Of a DNA stretch of 64,000 bases, positions 53,210 to 62,016 are shown one piece after another. The stretch is from the NCBI RefSeq assembly GCF_020165495.1, contig NZ_JAIUIE010000003.1:124001-188000 (forward strand), in the 5' to 3' direction. Under the pieces are notes generated by a model that was not told the DNA's origin, did no database searches, and saw only the letters and a list, made by a program, of their open reading frames with translations. The DNA comes from Mesorhizobium sp. BR1-1-16 (lineage in GTDB: Bacteria > Pseudomonadota > Alphaproteobacteria > Rhizobiales > Kaistiaceae). Each line of letters begins with the position of its first letter. The first letter of the stretch is position 1. The position numbers and the translations under genes are program-made.

Positions 53210-53226
53210 ATTGGAATAATTTCAAT
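53210..53226 (+). promoter_or_regulatory. Imperfect inverted repeat upstream of the imelysin operon
   Basis: ATTGGAA, three bases (TAA), TTTCAAT: 7-bp arms with one mismatch, AT-rich, about 85 bases before the imelysin start. The preceding TCTAGAATTGG recalls half of an iron-control (ICE/Irr) element. It could be the site through which iron status controls the operon; unproven. Confidence 0.35.
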
Positions 53227-53311
53227 CAGTTGGATATTCTTGACTCAGGCCTTCAACAAGGCCAAACGTGCCTCCGAGCCGTGTGCCGGCCAATCGATGG
53301 AGACGGGACTG

Positions 53312-54589
53312 ATGATCGGAAAGCTTCTTCTCGCCGCCTGCGCGGCTGCGGCCATCGCCGCGGCGACGCCGGCTTTCGCAGCCGACGGACCGACGCCTGA
53401 GGCCGTGCTGAAGACCTATGCCGACATTGCCGAGGCCAAGTATCAGGACTCGCTCGACGGCGCCGAGGCGCTCCGTGCCGCGGTCGGCGTCCTGATCGCC
53501 AATCCGTCTCCGGCGACACTGGCGCTTGCCCGCGATGCCTGGAAGGCCTCGCGCCCGGCCTATATGCAGGCCGAGGGCTATCGCTTCGCCAATACGGCGT
53601 CGGATGACCTCGACGGCGCAGTGAACGCCTGGCCGCTCGACGAAGGACTGATCGACTATGTCGACGCCAAGACCTATGGCGAAACGTCCGATTCCAATCC
53701 GCTCTATGCCGCCGACGTGATCGCCAACAAGCAGATCCAGATCGGTCCGGACAAGGTCGATGCCTCCACGATCACTCCCGAATTGCTGGCCAAGCTGCAG
53801 AGCGCGGGCGATGTCGAGGCGAATGTCGCGACCGGCTATCACGCCATCGAGTTCCTGCTCTGGGGCCAGGATCTCAACGGGACCGGACCGGGTGCCGGCA
53901 ATCGGCCCGCAACCGACTATGACGTCAAGAACTGCACGCATGGCAATTGCGATCGCCGCGCCGATTATCTCCGCGTCGCGACGGACATGCTGATCGCTGA
54001 CCTGCAGAAGGCAGTCGACGCCTGGCAGGTCGATGGTTCCGCCCGCAAGGAACTGGAAGCCAAGGGCGTCAATGGCGGTCTCGCGACGATCCTGACCGGC
54101 ATCGGCTCGCTCTCCTATGGCGAGCTTGCCGGCGAGCGCATGAAGCTCGGCCTGTTGCTGCATGATCCGGAGGAAGAGCACGATTGCTTCTCCGACAACA
54201 CGCATAACAGCCACTTCTTCGATGAGGTTGGCATCGTCTCGATCTGGAATGCCCGCTACACGCGTCCGGACGGCTCGCTCGTCGATGGCGCCAGCCTGCG
54301 CGATCTCGTCGCCGCGAAGAGCCCCGAAGCGGCAAAGCGCGTCGACGATGCCATGGCCGATGCGATGGCGAAGATGGGCGTCCTCAAGGCGACCGCGGAT
54401 TCGGGCGAGATGGCCTATGACCAGATGATCGGTGCCGGCAACGACAAGGGCAACAAGATCGTGCAGGACGCGATCGACGGCCTGGTCGCCCAGACACGGG
54501 CGCTGGAATCGGTCGTCGCGCTCCTCGGAGTCGAGGTCAAGGTCGAGGGGTCCGACAGCCTGGATAATCCCGACGCCGTCGAGAAGTAA
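53312..54589 (+). CDS. Imelysin family (peptidase M75-like) iron-regulated protein
   Basis: 425 residues. A signal peptide ends around ATPAFAADG. The GxHxxE motif is in TGYHAIEFLLWGQDL (about residue 176), with GPGAGNRPATDY, NTHNSHFFDEVGIVSIWNAR and a helical-bundle remainder. Imelysins (IrpA, ICMP, EfeO/Algp7 relatives) are periplasmic or outer-membrane proteins of iron uptake; peptidase activity is doubtful. The ATG at 53312 is chosen over 53297. First gene of a five-gene cluster and divergent from the zinc importer. Confidence 0.9.
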   Translation: MIGKLLLAACAAAAIAAATPAFAADGPTPEAVLKTYADIAEAKYQDSLDGAEALRAAVGVLIANPSPATLALARDAWKASRPAYMQAEGYRFANTASDDLDGAVNAWPLDEGLIDYVDAKTYGETSDSNPLYAADVIANKQIQIGPDKVDASTITPELLAKLQSAGDVEANVATGYHAIEFLLWGQDLNGTGPGAGNRPATDYDVKNCTHGNCDRRADYLRVATDMLIADLQKAVDAWQVDGSARKELEAKGVNGGLATILTGIGSLSYGELAGERMKLGLLLHDPEEEHDCFSDNTHNSHFFDEVGIVSIWNARYTRPDGSLVDGASLRDLVAAKSPEAAKRVDDAMADAMAKMGVLKATADSGEMAYDQMIGAGNDKGNKIVQDAIDGLVAQTRALESVVALLGVEVKVEGSDSLDNPDAVEK

Positions 54590-54710
54590 GCGGCAAGGAC
54601 GGCTCGCGACTGCCATGGCGACACGCCACATGGACGGGCTCCATCGCCGAGCCTAGAGACAGTTCCGGCCGCCGAACCCGGCGGCCGGACCTAGAAAGCG
54701 GACACAAGCG

Positions 54711-56168
54711 ATGCTCTCCCGCCGCTCCGTTCTCGTCGGTGCCGCCGCGCTCGCCGGCGCCGGGCTGTTCGGCCGCCCTGACGCGGCGCCCGCTTTCTCC
54801 CGCGCTTTGCCGCCGCCGCTGCCGCCTGGTCCCGAGACGACCGTTCGTCTCGATCTCACGGCGGCCGAGCGTCAGCTGGCCCTGCCCTGTTCGAACGGCC
54901 ACGCGCTCCCGCTCTGGACCTTCACCGATCAGGCCACGCCGCCGATCGTCCGCCTGAAGCTCGGCCAGCGGCTCGACACGCATTTGATCAATGGCCTCAC
55001 ACGGCCGGGCGAGCATGTCTCGATCCACTGGCATGGCATTCGCCTGCCGAACGACCAGGACGGCGTGCCCTATCTGGTGCAGCAGCCCGTCGAACCCGGC
55101 GAAAGCTACGACTATTCCTTCGTGCCGCCCGATCCCGGCACTTTCTTCTTCCACACCCATTGCAACACCGTCGAGCAGCTCGGCCGCGGCCTGATGGGCC
55201 TCTTGATCATCGAGGGCGACGAAACCGAGCCCTATGACGCCGAGCGCATTCTCGCGGTGCGCGACTGGCGGCTGAACCCCGATCGATCCGGCTTCCTGCC
55301 ATTCCTGACTTTGGAAGGCGCAGGCAAAGCCGGAACGTTCGGTACGGTGCGCAGCGTCAACGGCGCCAGCAATCCCGATATCGAAGTTCCCGCATCTGCC
55401 GATGTGCGGCTCCGCGTCCTCAATGTCGATCCGACCCGCGTGTCCGAGATCGGCTTTGACGGCGCAGATGCAGTGGTGGTTGCCATTGACGGCCTCGCCT
55501 GCCCGCCCTTCCCGCTGCGCTCCTGGAAAATGGGCCCGGCGATGCGGATCGATGTCGTGCTGCGCACGCCGGCCGATGGCGGCAGCGTGACGATGTTCGA
55601 CTATTTCGCGGCGTCGCCAGTGCCTCTGGCGAGGCTCGTCGCGCGCGGCCCCGCGATCCGAACCCAGCGCTTCGATCCCGCGCCTCTGGCCGCCGCCCGC
55701 ATCGCGCCACCAGACCTCGGCAAGGCCGAGCAGCAGCTTTTCACCTTTTCGGCGACCGCGACGGGTGCGGCGGTGGCGGACGCAGCGGGCGAAGATGGCG
55801 GCCCGCTTGGGCCGCTCTGCCTTTCGGCAGGCAGTCTCTGGGCGATCAACAAGCAGTCCTGGCCGGGTTCCGGCATGGACCGCCTGCCGCCGCCGATCGC
55901 GAGGTTCACACGCGGCACGACGTATCGCTGCACGCTCAAGAATGTGACGCCCCGCATGCACCCGATCCATGTGCATGGCCACAGCTTCACGGTGCTTCGC
56001 TCCAGCAAGCGGACGCTGCCGCCGCATTTTGCCGATACCGTGCTGCTGCTTCCGGAAGAGACGATCGAGGTCGCCTTCGTCGCCGACAATCCAGGGCGCT
56101 GGATGATGCATTGCCACATCATCGAGCATCAGGAGACCGGGATGATGGCCTGGTTCGAGGTTGCTTGA
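54711..56168 (+). CDS. Multicopper oxidase
   Basis: 485 residues. A twin-arginine-like start LSRRSVLVGAAALAGAGLFG suggests Tat export of a folded enzyme. The four copper-site motifs are present: VSIHWHGIRL (about residue 106), FFFHTHCNT (about 148), HPIHVHGHSF (about 417) and MMHCHIIEHQETGMM (about 466), with the axial Met. It resembles a laccase/CueO-like enzyme; a ferroxidase or cuprous oxidase role is possible. It lies between the first imelysin and the di-haem gene. Confidence 0.93.
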   Translation: MLSRRSVLVGAAALAGAGLFGRPDAAPAFSRALPPPLPPGPETTVRLDLTAAERQLALPCSNGHALPLWTFTDQATPPIVRLKLGQRLDTHLINGLTRPGEHVSIHWHGIRLPNDQDGVPYLVQQPVEPGESYDYSFVPPDPGTFFFHTHCNTVEQLGRGLMGLLIIEGDETEPYDAERILAVRDWRLNPDRSGFLPFLTLEGAGKAGTFGTVRSVNGASNPDIEVPASADVRLRVLNVDPTRVSEIGFDGADAVVVAIDGLACPPFPLRSWKMGPAMRIDVVLRTPADGGSVTMFDYFAASPVPLARLVARGPAIRTQRFDPAPLAAARIAPPDLGKAEQQLFTFSATATGAAVADAAGEDGGPLGPLCLSAGSLWAINKQSWPGSGMDRLPPPIARFTRGTTYRCTLKNVTPRMHPIHVHGHSFTVLRSSKRTLPPHFADTVLLLPEETIEVAFVADNPGRWMMHCHIIEHQETGMMAWFEVA

Positions 56169-56170
56169 AC

Positions 56171-57364
56171 ATGCGCCGGGGCCGCCTGCTGCTGGCAGCG
56201 CTTCTCGTGCTGCCCGGCTTCGCGCTGGCCGATGGGCTCGAGCGCGCGATGGGCAAGGCGCTGTTCGATCGCCAGTGGGTCGCCGCCCCGTCCTCGACCC
56301 TGGCCAATGACGGGCTCGGGCCACTCTTCACCGAGAAGGGCTGCATCACCTGCCACACCGGCAAGGCGTTCTCGGCTCGATTGCAGGCTGCACCTGATGG
56401 CACCGTCACGGCGCACGGTCTCACAACCCGGCTCGGCAATGCGGATGGCCGGCCCGATCCCGTCTATGGTCGGCAGATCCAGCCACGCTCCGTGCCCGGC
56501 CTCGAAAGCGAAGGCACGGTGACCTACCGCGCGCATGAAGGCCTCCCGATGGCGGTCTCCTTCGCGCCGGCTTTCGGAGCGCTCGCGCCGGGCACCCGGC
56601 TTGGTCCGCGTCTCGCGCCGCCGCTCGCCGGCATCGGGCGCATCGCCTTGGTGGACGAGACCGCGATCCTTGCGCGCGAGGACCCGGACGATCGGAATGG
56701 AGACGGCATTTCCGGCCATGCCCGCCGCCTCGCGGATGGCTCGATCGGACGCTATGGCTGGAAGGCATCGGCGGCGACGCTCGATCAGCAGGTTGCCGAT
56801 GCGTTCATGCTCGATATCGGCATGTCGAGCCCGCTCAGTCCCCATCCCTCAGGCGATTGCACGGCCGCCGAGGCGGCTTGCCGCGCGGCGCCGGATGGGC
56901 GCGATGCCAGCTTCGATGGCGAAGAGGTTTCGCAGCAAATGGTCGGCCTGATAACGGCCTATCTCGACGGGCTCGCCGCGCCGACCCCGCCGGCGACGGA
57001 CGATCCTGCATTGGCGCTGTTCGCCGCGACCGGCTGCGCGGCGTGCCATGTCCCCTCGCTGCCGCGAACCGGCGGCGGCACCGTCGCGCTCTATAGCGAC
57101 CTGCTGTTGCACGACATGGGACCGGACCTCGATGACGGCGTCGGCGAGCCTGGCGTGCGCTCGTCCGAATGGCGCACGGCGCCGCTGATCGCGCTTGCCC
57201 TTCGCCGCGATACCGAGACGCGCTATCTTCACGACGGCCGCGCCGCGACGGTGGACGCAGCGATCCGGGCGCATGGTGGCGAGGCGTCACGCGCCCGTGC
57301 CAATTACGGCGCATTATCGGCCGACGACCGCATGCGGCTGCTCTCTTTTCTGGACAGGCTATGA
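56171..57364 (+). CDS. Di-haem oxidoreductase (DUF1111) family protein
   Basis: 397 residues. Signal peptide LLLAALLVLPGFALADG. Two c-type haem motifs, CITCHT (about residue 58) and CAACHV (about 290), frame DUF1111 segments VYGRQIQPRSVPG, RLAPPLAGIGRIALVDE, DGISGHARRLADG and RYGWKASAATLDQQ, and the ending WRTAPLIALALRR, YLHDGRAATVDAAIRAHGGE. Periplasmic electron-transfer protein. The start is 2 bases after the oxidase stop; the next imelysin overlaps its stop. Its standard partners are imelysins, as here. Confidence 0.93.
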   Translation: MRRGRLLLAALLVLPGFALADGLERAMGKALFDRQWVAAPSSTLANDGLGPLFTEKGCITCHTGKAFSARLQAAPDGTVTAHGLTTRLGNADGRPDPVYGRQIQPRSVPGLESEGTVTYRAHEGLPMAVSFAPAFGALAPGTRLGPRLAPPLAGIGRIALVDETAILAREDPDDRNGDGISGHARRLADGSIGRYGWKASAATLDQQVADAFMLDIGMSSPLSPHPSGDCTAAEAACRAAPDGRDASFDGEEVSQQMVGLITAYLDGLAAPTPPATDDPALALFAATGCAACHVPSLPRTGGGTVALYSDLLLHDMGPDLDDGVGEPGVRSSEWRTAPLIALALRRDTETRYLHDGRAATVDAAIRAHGGEASRARANYGALSADDRMRLLSFLDRL

Positions 57365-58500
57365 TCGCGATTACCAAGAGGTTCCTGCTGCTTTCCCCAT
57401 TGGCGCTTATGGCGCGCAAGGCGTTCGCCGCCGCAACCGGGGAACCTCAGGACCTTGGGCCCGAACCGCCGGTGGTGACCGTTGCGCCGACGCCGCTGAC
57501 ACCGGACGCGCTCAATGCCGTCACCAGGCGGGCCGTCGAGGACTTCATCATACCGGCCTACAAGGATCTTGCCGCCGCGACCGCAAAGCTAGTCGCCGCA
57601 ATCGACGCGGCGGCACCTCAAGCCCCCGCCGCGCCGGACGACGCGACCCGCGCGGCGTTCTCGGCCGTCATTGCCGCCTTCGCCAAGGTCGATTTCCTGC
57701 GCTTCGGCCCTATGGCCGAGCAGGGCCGGCTCGAGAAGTTTTCCTATTATCCGGACCGGCACGGCACGGGTGCGCGCCAGCTCCGCCGCATGCTTGCGAC
57801 CCCCGATCCGACCCAGCTGGAACCGGGGGCAGTGGCAAAGCTATCCGCCGCCGTGCAGGGCCTGCCCGCGCTGGAGAGCCTCATCTTCACGGCCGATAGC
57901 GACGCCGAGACCCGTGACTATCGATGGCGCCTCGCGGCTGCCATCGCAGGCAATCTCGACCAGATCGCGCGCGACACGCTCGACGGCTGGACGAAGCCGG
58001 GCGGCTGGCAGGCGCTGATGGAACAGCCAGGCGGCAGCAATATCGTCTATCGCGACGCCGAGGAGCCGGTGATCGAAATCCTGAAAGCGATCACCACCGG
58101 CCTGCTGCAGATCCGCGACCAGCGCATGCTGCCGGCACTCGGCGAAGACTTCGCCGCCGCCAAGCCGAACCGCGCCGCCTTCGTCGCCTCCGGCAATGCG
58201 CTCGCCTATCTGGCAGCTTCGGGCGCCGCGATCGAGGAAATCGCCCGCGCGGCTGATCTCTTCAGCCTGACGCCGACAGAGGCGCCAAAGCTCGGCGCCG
58301 CGAGCAGCGCCGGTTTCGCGGCTTATCGCGCCGGCATCACCGCGAGTCCCTCCTGGCAGGCGGCCTTTGCGAATGCCGCCAGCTACAAGCACCTGCGGGA
58401 CGCCTTCGACGCCCTGAAGGCGCTGGAGGACCTCTACAGTTTCCGCTTCCCCGCCGAGGCCGGCATCTCGCCCGGCTTCAATGCCCTTGACGGCGACTGA
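57361..58500 (+). CDS. Second imelysin family protein
   Basis: 379 residues. Signal peptide LLLSPLALMARKAFAAATG. Imelysin features are DFIIPAYKDLAAATAKLVAA, VDFLRFGPMAEQGRLEKFSY and YPDRHGTGARQLRRML, but the GxHxxE motif of the first imelysin is not present; this is normal for the second copy in such operons. The ATG overlaps the di-haem gene stop. It is probably exported and works with the other products. Confidence 0.87.
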   Translation: MIAITKRFLLLSPLALMARKAFAAATGEPQDLGPEPPVVTVAPTPLTPDALNAVTRRAVEDFIIPAYKDLAAATAKLVAAIDAAAPQAPAAPDDATRAAFSAVIAAFAKVDFLRFGPMAEQGRLEKFSYYPDRHGTGARQLRRMLATPDPTQLEPGAVAKLSAAVQGLPALESLIFTADSDAETRDYRWRLAAAIAGNLDQIARDTLDGWTKPGGWQALMEQPGGSNIVYRDAEEPVIEILKAITTGLLQIRDQRMLPALGEDFAAAKPNRAAFVASGNALAYLAASGAAIEEIARAADLFSLTPTEAPKLGAASSAGFAAYRAGITASPSWQAAFANAASYKHLRDAFDALKALEDLYSFRFPAEAGISPGFNALDGD

Positions 58501-58501
58501 G

Positions 58502-59602
58502 ATGGCACAGCTGTTCCGCCGGATGCGCGAAGGTCTTGCCGCGGTGCTCGGCTTCGAGACGGAGTCCGGCGTCGCGGAACACGCTGTCTTCCTGAGTTCC
58601 GTCCGCGTCGGCCCGCGCCAGCATGCCTTGCTTCTCATCGACGAGCACGGCCGCGAGATCGGCCGCATGCCGCTCGCTGGTCGCGGCCATGACATTGCGG
58701 TCGACGCCGCCCATCATCGCGTCGCCGTCTTCGCGAGGCGCCCTGGTTATTTCGCCGTCGTCGTCGATGGGCGCAACCTGACCCCGCTCGCCACCATCCG
58801 CCCGCCCGAGGGTCATCATTTTTTCGGCCACGGCGCATTTTCGGCCGACGGACGTCTGCTCTACACGACAGAGAATGTCTTCACCGGTGAGCAGCCGCGC
58901 GGCGTGATCGGTGTCTATGACGCATCCGGCGGCTATGGCCGGATCGGCGAATTCGAAACGCACGGCATGGATTCGCATGAAATCCTGCTGGCGCCCGATG
59001 GCCGCACGCTGGTTGTCGCCAATGGCGGCATCGAGACCCATCCGGAGTTCGGCCGTCAGAAGCTCAATGTTGCGGATATGCGGCCCTCGATCGTGCGCAT
59101 CGACAGCGCGTCCGGCGAACTCCAGGGCGAGACGCGGCTCGAGGCGGGGCTCAACCAGCTTTCGACGCGGCACATGGCCTTCGACGGCAGCGGCGCGCTC
59201 TGGTTCGGCTGCCAATGGGAGGGCGAGAAGGGCCGTCGCCCGCCGCTGGTCGGACGGATCGATGCCGACGGCGAGGCGCTGCTCCTGCCCTTCCCGGACG
59301 CCGTCGCACCGCTCGCCCGCAACTATATCGGATCGGTGGTGGCGAGCCGCGACGGAACGGCGATCGCGGCCTCCTCGCCGATCGGCGGAACGGTCTTCGT
59401 GTTCGACGCCGCTCGAAAGGCGCTGCACGCCGCGCATACCCTTCGCGACGGCTGCGGCCTTGCCGGAGCCACGGATGCAGGTTTTCTGGCGAGCGCCGGC
59501 GATGGCCGCCTGATGCGGGTTGCTGGCGAGACGATCGAGCCGATCACGCGAGTCGGCGCTGTCGAATTCGACAATCACATGCGACGCATCGATCTCGCCT
59601 GA
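58502..59602 (+). CDS. DUF1513 domain-containing protein
   Basis: 366 residues. A beta-propeller-like protein: GRGHDIAVDAAHHRVAVFAR, GHHFFGHGAFSADGRLLYTT, FETHGMDSHEILLAPDGRTL, VVANGGIETHPEFGRQKLN and FDNHMRRIDLA are DUF1513 features. The ATG at 58502, one base after the imelysin stop, is chosen; an ATG at 58481 overlaps the upstream gene. I see no clear signal peptide from either start. Function unknown; always seen with imelysin/DUF1111 genes. Confidence 0.9.
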   Translation: MAQLFRRMREGLAAVLGFETESGVAEHAVFLSSVRVGPRQHALLLIDEHGREIGRMPLAGRGHDIAVDAAHHRVAVFARRPGYFAVVVDGRNLTPLATIRPPEGHHFFGHGAFSADGRLLYTTENVFTGEQPRGVIGVYDASGGYGRIGEFETHGMDSHEILLAPDGRTLVVANGGIETHPEFGRQKLNVADMRPSIVRIDSASGELQGETRLEAGLNQLSTRHMAFDGSGALWFGCQWEGEKGRRPPLVGRIDADGEALLLPFPDAVAPLARNYIGSVVASRDGTAIAASSPIGGTVFVFDAARKALHAAHTLRDGCGLAGATDAGFLASAGDGRLMRVAGETIEPITRVGAVEFDNHMRRIDLA

Positions 59603-59658
59603 AAATGATTCAGCGCCAAGGACTTGCGTCGCCGGGCGGAATCAATCCGCGAACGACT

Positions 59659-60888
59659 TCACGCAGCGCTTGAAGAAGCGAGCCGCCTTTCCTCGTCGAC
59701 AATGTAATCGCGGATGACCGGAACCGCGTCGCGCTCATTGGCGAGCAGGAGCTGGAACACGAAATTGGAGCCGTTGAGAAAGCCGAGCTCCACTGAAGCG
59801 AGATAGAAATCCCACATGCGGCAGAAGCGCTCGCCCATCATGGCGACTGCTTCGGTCCGCTTCGCCTCATAGCCGCGCCGCCAATCCCGGATCGTCCAGT
59901 AGTAATGCAGGCGGAGATTCTCACAGTCGGCGCACCAGATCCCCGTGCGCTCCAGCGACGCGAAGACCTCGCTGAGCGCCGGCACATAGCCACCGGGGAA
60001 GATATATTTGCGGATGAACGGCGCGGTCGATCCGGGCGGCGACATCCGGCCGATCGCGTGAATGAGCGCGAAGCCACCCGGCTTCAGCAAGCCGCGGATC
60101 TTGTCGAAATACGTGTCGAAATGTCCGACGCCGACATGCTCCATCATGCCGATCGAGACGACGCGATCGAACTGGCCTTCCAGCTCGCGGTAGTCGACCT
60201 CCCGAAAATCGATCCGATCGGCGACGCCGGCGGCTTCGGCGAGGCGGCGCGATTCGGCGAGCTGCTCGGGCGAGACATTGATCGCGGTGACACGCACATC
60301 GGCAACCGAGGCCAGATAGATCGCGAGCGCCCCCCAGCCTGAGCCGATCTCGGCGACGCTCATGCCCGGCTCGAGCTTCAGCTTGGCCGCGATATGGCGC
60401 AGCTTGTCCTTCTGTGCTTGCGAAAGGCCGATCTCGGGCTCCGTATAATAGGCGCAGGAATAGATCATCGCCTCGTCGAGCCACAGGCGGTAGAACGCAG
60501 TCGGAATGTCGTAGTGGTGGCTGGCGTTCTTGGCCGCACGACCGAGAGCGTTGTTCTGATGACGCCGCTTCAGCGCGCGCCACGCCCGGCGCAGCGCCTT
60601 CTGCACCGGGTGGGCCGCAAGGCCGGTGCGATTGACCGAGAACAGCGAAAGCAGGTCGAAGACGGTGCCGCCATCCTCGATGACCATCCGGCCGTCCATG
60701 TAAGCCTCGGCCGACTTCAACTCGGGATTGAGAAAGATCTCGCGATCGACCTTGGCATCGGTCAGCCGAATGGTGACGTCGGGTCCGTTGGCGCCGCTGC
60801 CGAAGCTCTGTCTGTGACCGTCATGAAATATGACTGTCAAGCGCCCGTTTCGGACGAAACGCGACAGAAGATTCGGCAACCAACGCAT
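59659..60888 (-). CDS. cfa: Cyclopropane-fatty-acyl-phospholipid synthase family methyltransferase
   Basis: 409 residues. SAM-binding motif VAEIGSGWGALAIYLAS, then VSIGMMEHVGVGHFDTYFDK, the conserved KYIFPGGYVPALSEV and the N-terminal AEAYMDGRMVIEDG. The enzyme transfers a methylene group from S-adenosylmethionine to double bonds of membrane phospholipid acyl chains. Length is close to the classical enzyme. It is convergent with the DUF1513 gene. Confidence 0.9.
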   Translation of the reverse strand: MRWLPNLLSRFVRNGRLTVIFHDGHRQSFGSGANGPDVTIRLTDAKVDREIFLNPELKSAEAYMDGRMVIEDGGTVFDLLSLFSVNRTGLAAHPVQKALRRAWRALKRRHQNNALGRAAKNASHHYDIPTAFYRLWLDEAMIYSCAYYTEPEIGLSQAQKDKLRHIAAKLKLEPGMSVAEIGSGWGALAIYLASVADVRVTAINVSPEQLAESRRLAEAAGVADRIDFREVDYRELEGQFDRVVSIGMMEHVGVGHFDTYFDKIRGLLKPGGFALIHAIGRMSPPGSTAPFIRKYIFPGGYVPALSEVFASLERTGIWCADCENLRLHYYWTIRDWRRGYEAKRTEAVAMMGERFCRMWDFYLASVELGFLNGSNFVFQLLLANERDAVPVIRDYIVDEERRLASSSAA

Positions 60889-60964
60889 CCTGGACGTCCC
60901 CCGTGACCTCGGCTGGCATCATCGCAAGCCAGGCCGCTGGTCGCAATCCCGGGTGGCGCCCTGT

Positions 60965-61804
60965 TCAGCCAAGCTCGAAGCTGGTGATGCCGAAGATGCG
61001 GTCGAGCGGCAGGCCGGGCGCTGGCCCCCGATACATCCGCGCCGTCTCGAAAGCCGGCTCGAGGCCGTAGCGCGCGGCGAGCGCGAGCGCCGCCCCGTTC
61101 GGCTCCGGCGGATCGAAATAGACCGTGGCGCCCTTAGCCCTCGCAGCAAGCGCCCGGAACAACAGGTCGGCATCCTCGGCGCTCTCGGCGAAGAGCGGCC
61201 CGATCTTGGCGCCGGAGATCGCCGGCCGGATCACGCCGTAACCACGCGCGCTGCCATCCTCCACCAACGCAATCGCGACCCGGCCGCCGCGGCCATCGAG
61301 AAAGACATCGAGAAAGGCGGCACGATCGGCCGGAAAGAGAGCTGCATCATAGGCGATGACGGCAGGCTTCAGCGCTTCTGAAACCACCATCAGCCGGGGA
61401 TCCTGCGGCGTTTCACAGTCGACGATGCCGCCGAAGCGGATGTTGCGGTGCGCCAGCGTAAAGCCGGAACGGCGATAGTTCTCCTGCTGCGCGACGACGC
61501 CATCGAGCCCGATGACCCGCTTGCCGAGCCGCGCCATTCCGGCCTGCCAGGTCTGCCAGCCAAAGCCGCGACCACGATGCTCCGGCCGGCAGATATAAAG
61601 GCCGAGAAAGCCGAATGCCGCGCCGTAAGCAACGACGGAGATCGCGGTCACTGGCTCGTCACCGAGAAATCCCATCAGGAAGCCGGCCGGATCGGCCGCA
61701 TGGAACGCCGAGGCATCGTCAAGGCCCGGATTCCAGCCTTCCGCGGCGGCCCAATCCATGGCCCGGTCGAGATCGTCACGCGTCATCTCACGGATCGAAA
61801 GCAT
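60965..61804 (-). CDS. GNAT N-acetyltransferase, YitH/HolE-like
   Basis: 279 residues. The N-terminal GNAT domain is MTRDDLDRAMDWAAAEGWNP, PVTAISVVAYGAAFGFLGLY and RPEHRGRGFGWQTWQAGMAR (acetyl-CoA loop), then GLDGVVAQQENYRRSGFTLA. The C-terminal half, from about 145, is a degenerate GNAT-like domain ending in FGITSFELG. This two-domain arrangement is typical of YitH-type proteins. Substrate unknown. It lies 76 bases upstream of cfa on the same strand. Confidence 0.85.
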   Translation of the reverse strand: MLSIREMTRDDLDRAMDWAAAEGWNPGLDDASAFHAADPAGFLMGFLGDEPVTAISVVAYGAAFGFLGLYICRPEHRGRGFGWQTWQAGMARLGKRVIGLDGVVAQQENYRRSGFTLAHRNIRFGGIVDCETPQDPRLMVVSEALKPAVIAYDAALFPADRAAFLDVFLDGRGGRVAIALVEDGSARGYGVIRPAISGAKIGPLFAESAEDADLLFRALAARAKGATVYFDPPEPNGAALALAARYGLEPAFETARMYRGPAPGLPLDRIFGITSFELG

Positions 61805-62016
61805 GGTCCCCTCTCCGGCGAACGGTTCGCGCTTCCAGTCTATCCAACCTTGGGGACGGCGAGCCAGAGTACACTTGCCTTGCTCGCAAGCGGACAGCTA
61901 ACGTCGCCGCAGCCGGGCTCGGCGCGGCGCATTGCCGGTCGGCAAAGCCGGCCGGAAAGCCCCAGGACGTCACAAGAAAATCGGAGGCCGCATAAGGCCG
62001 CCGCGGGAGGAATGCC

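Noticed and set aside
53222-56324. Two long minus-strand frames opposite the imelysin and multicopper oxidase genes
   Set aside because: Both lack motifs and are fully antisense to genes with clear signal peptides and metal-site motifs.
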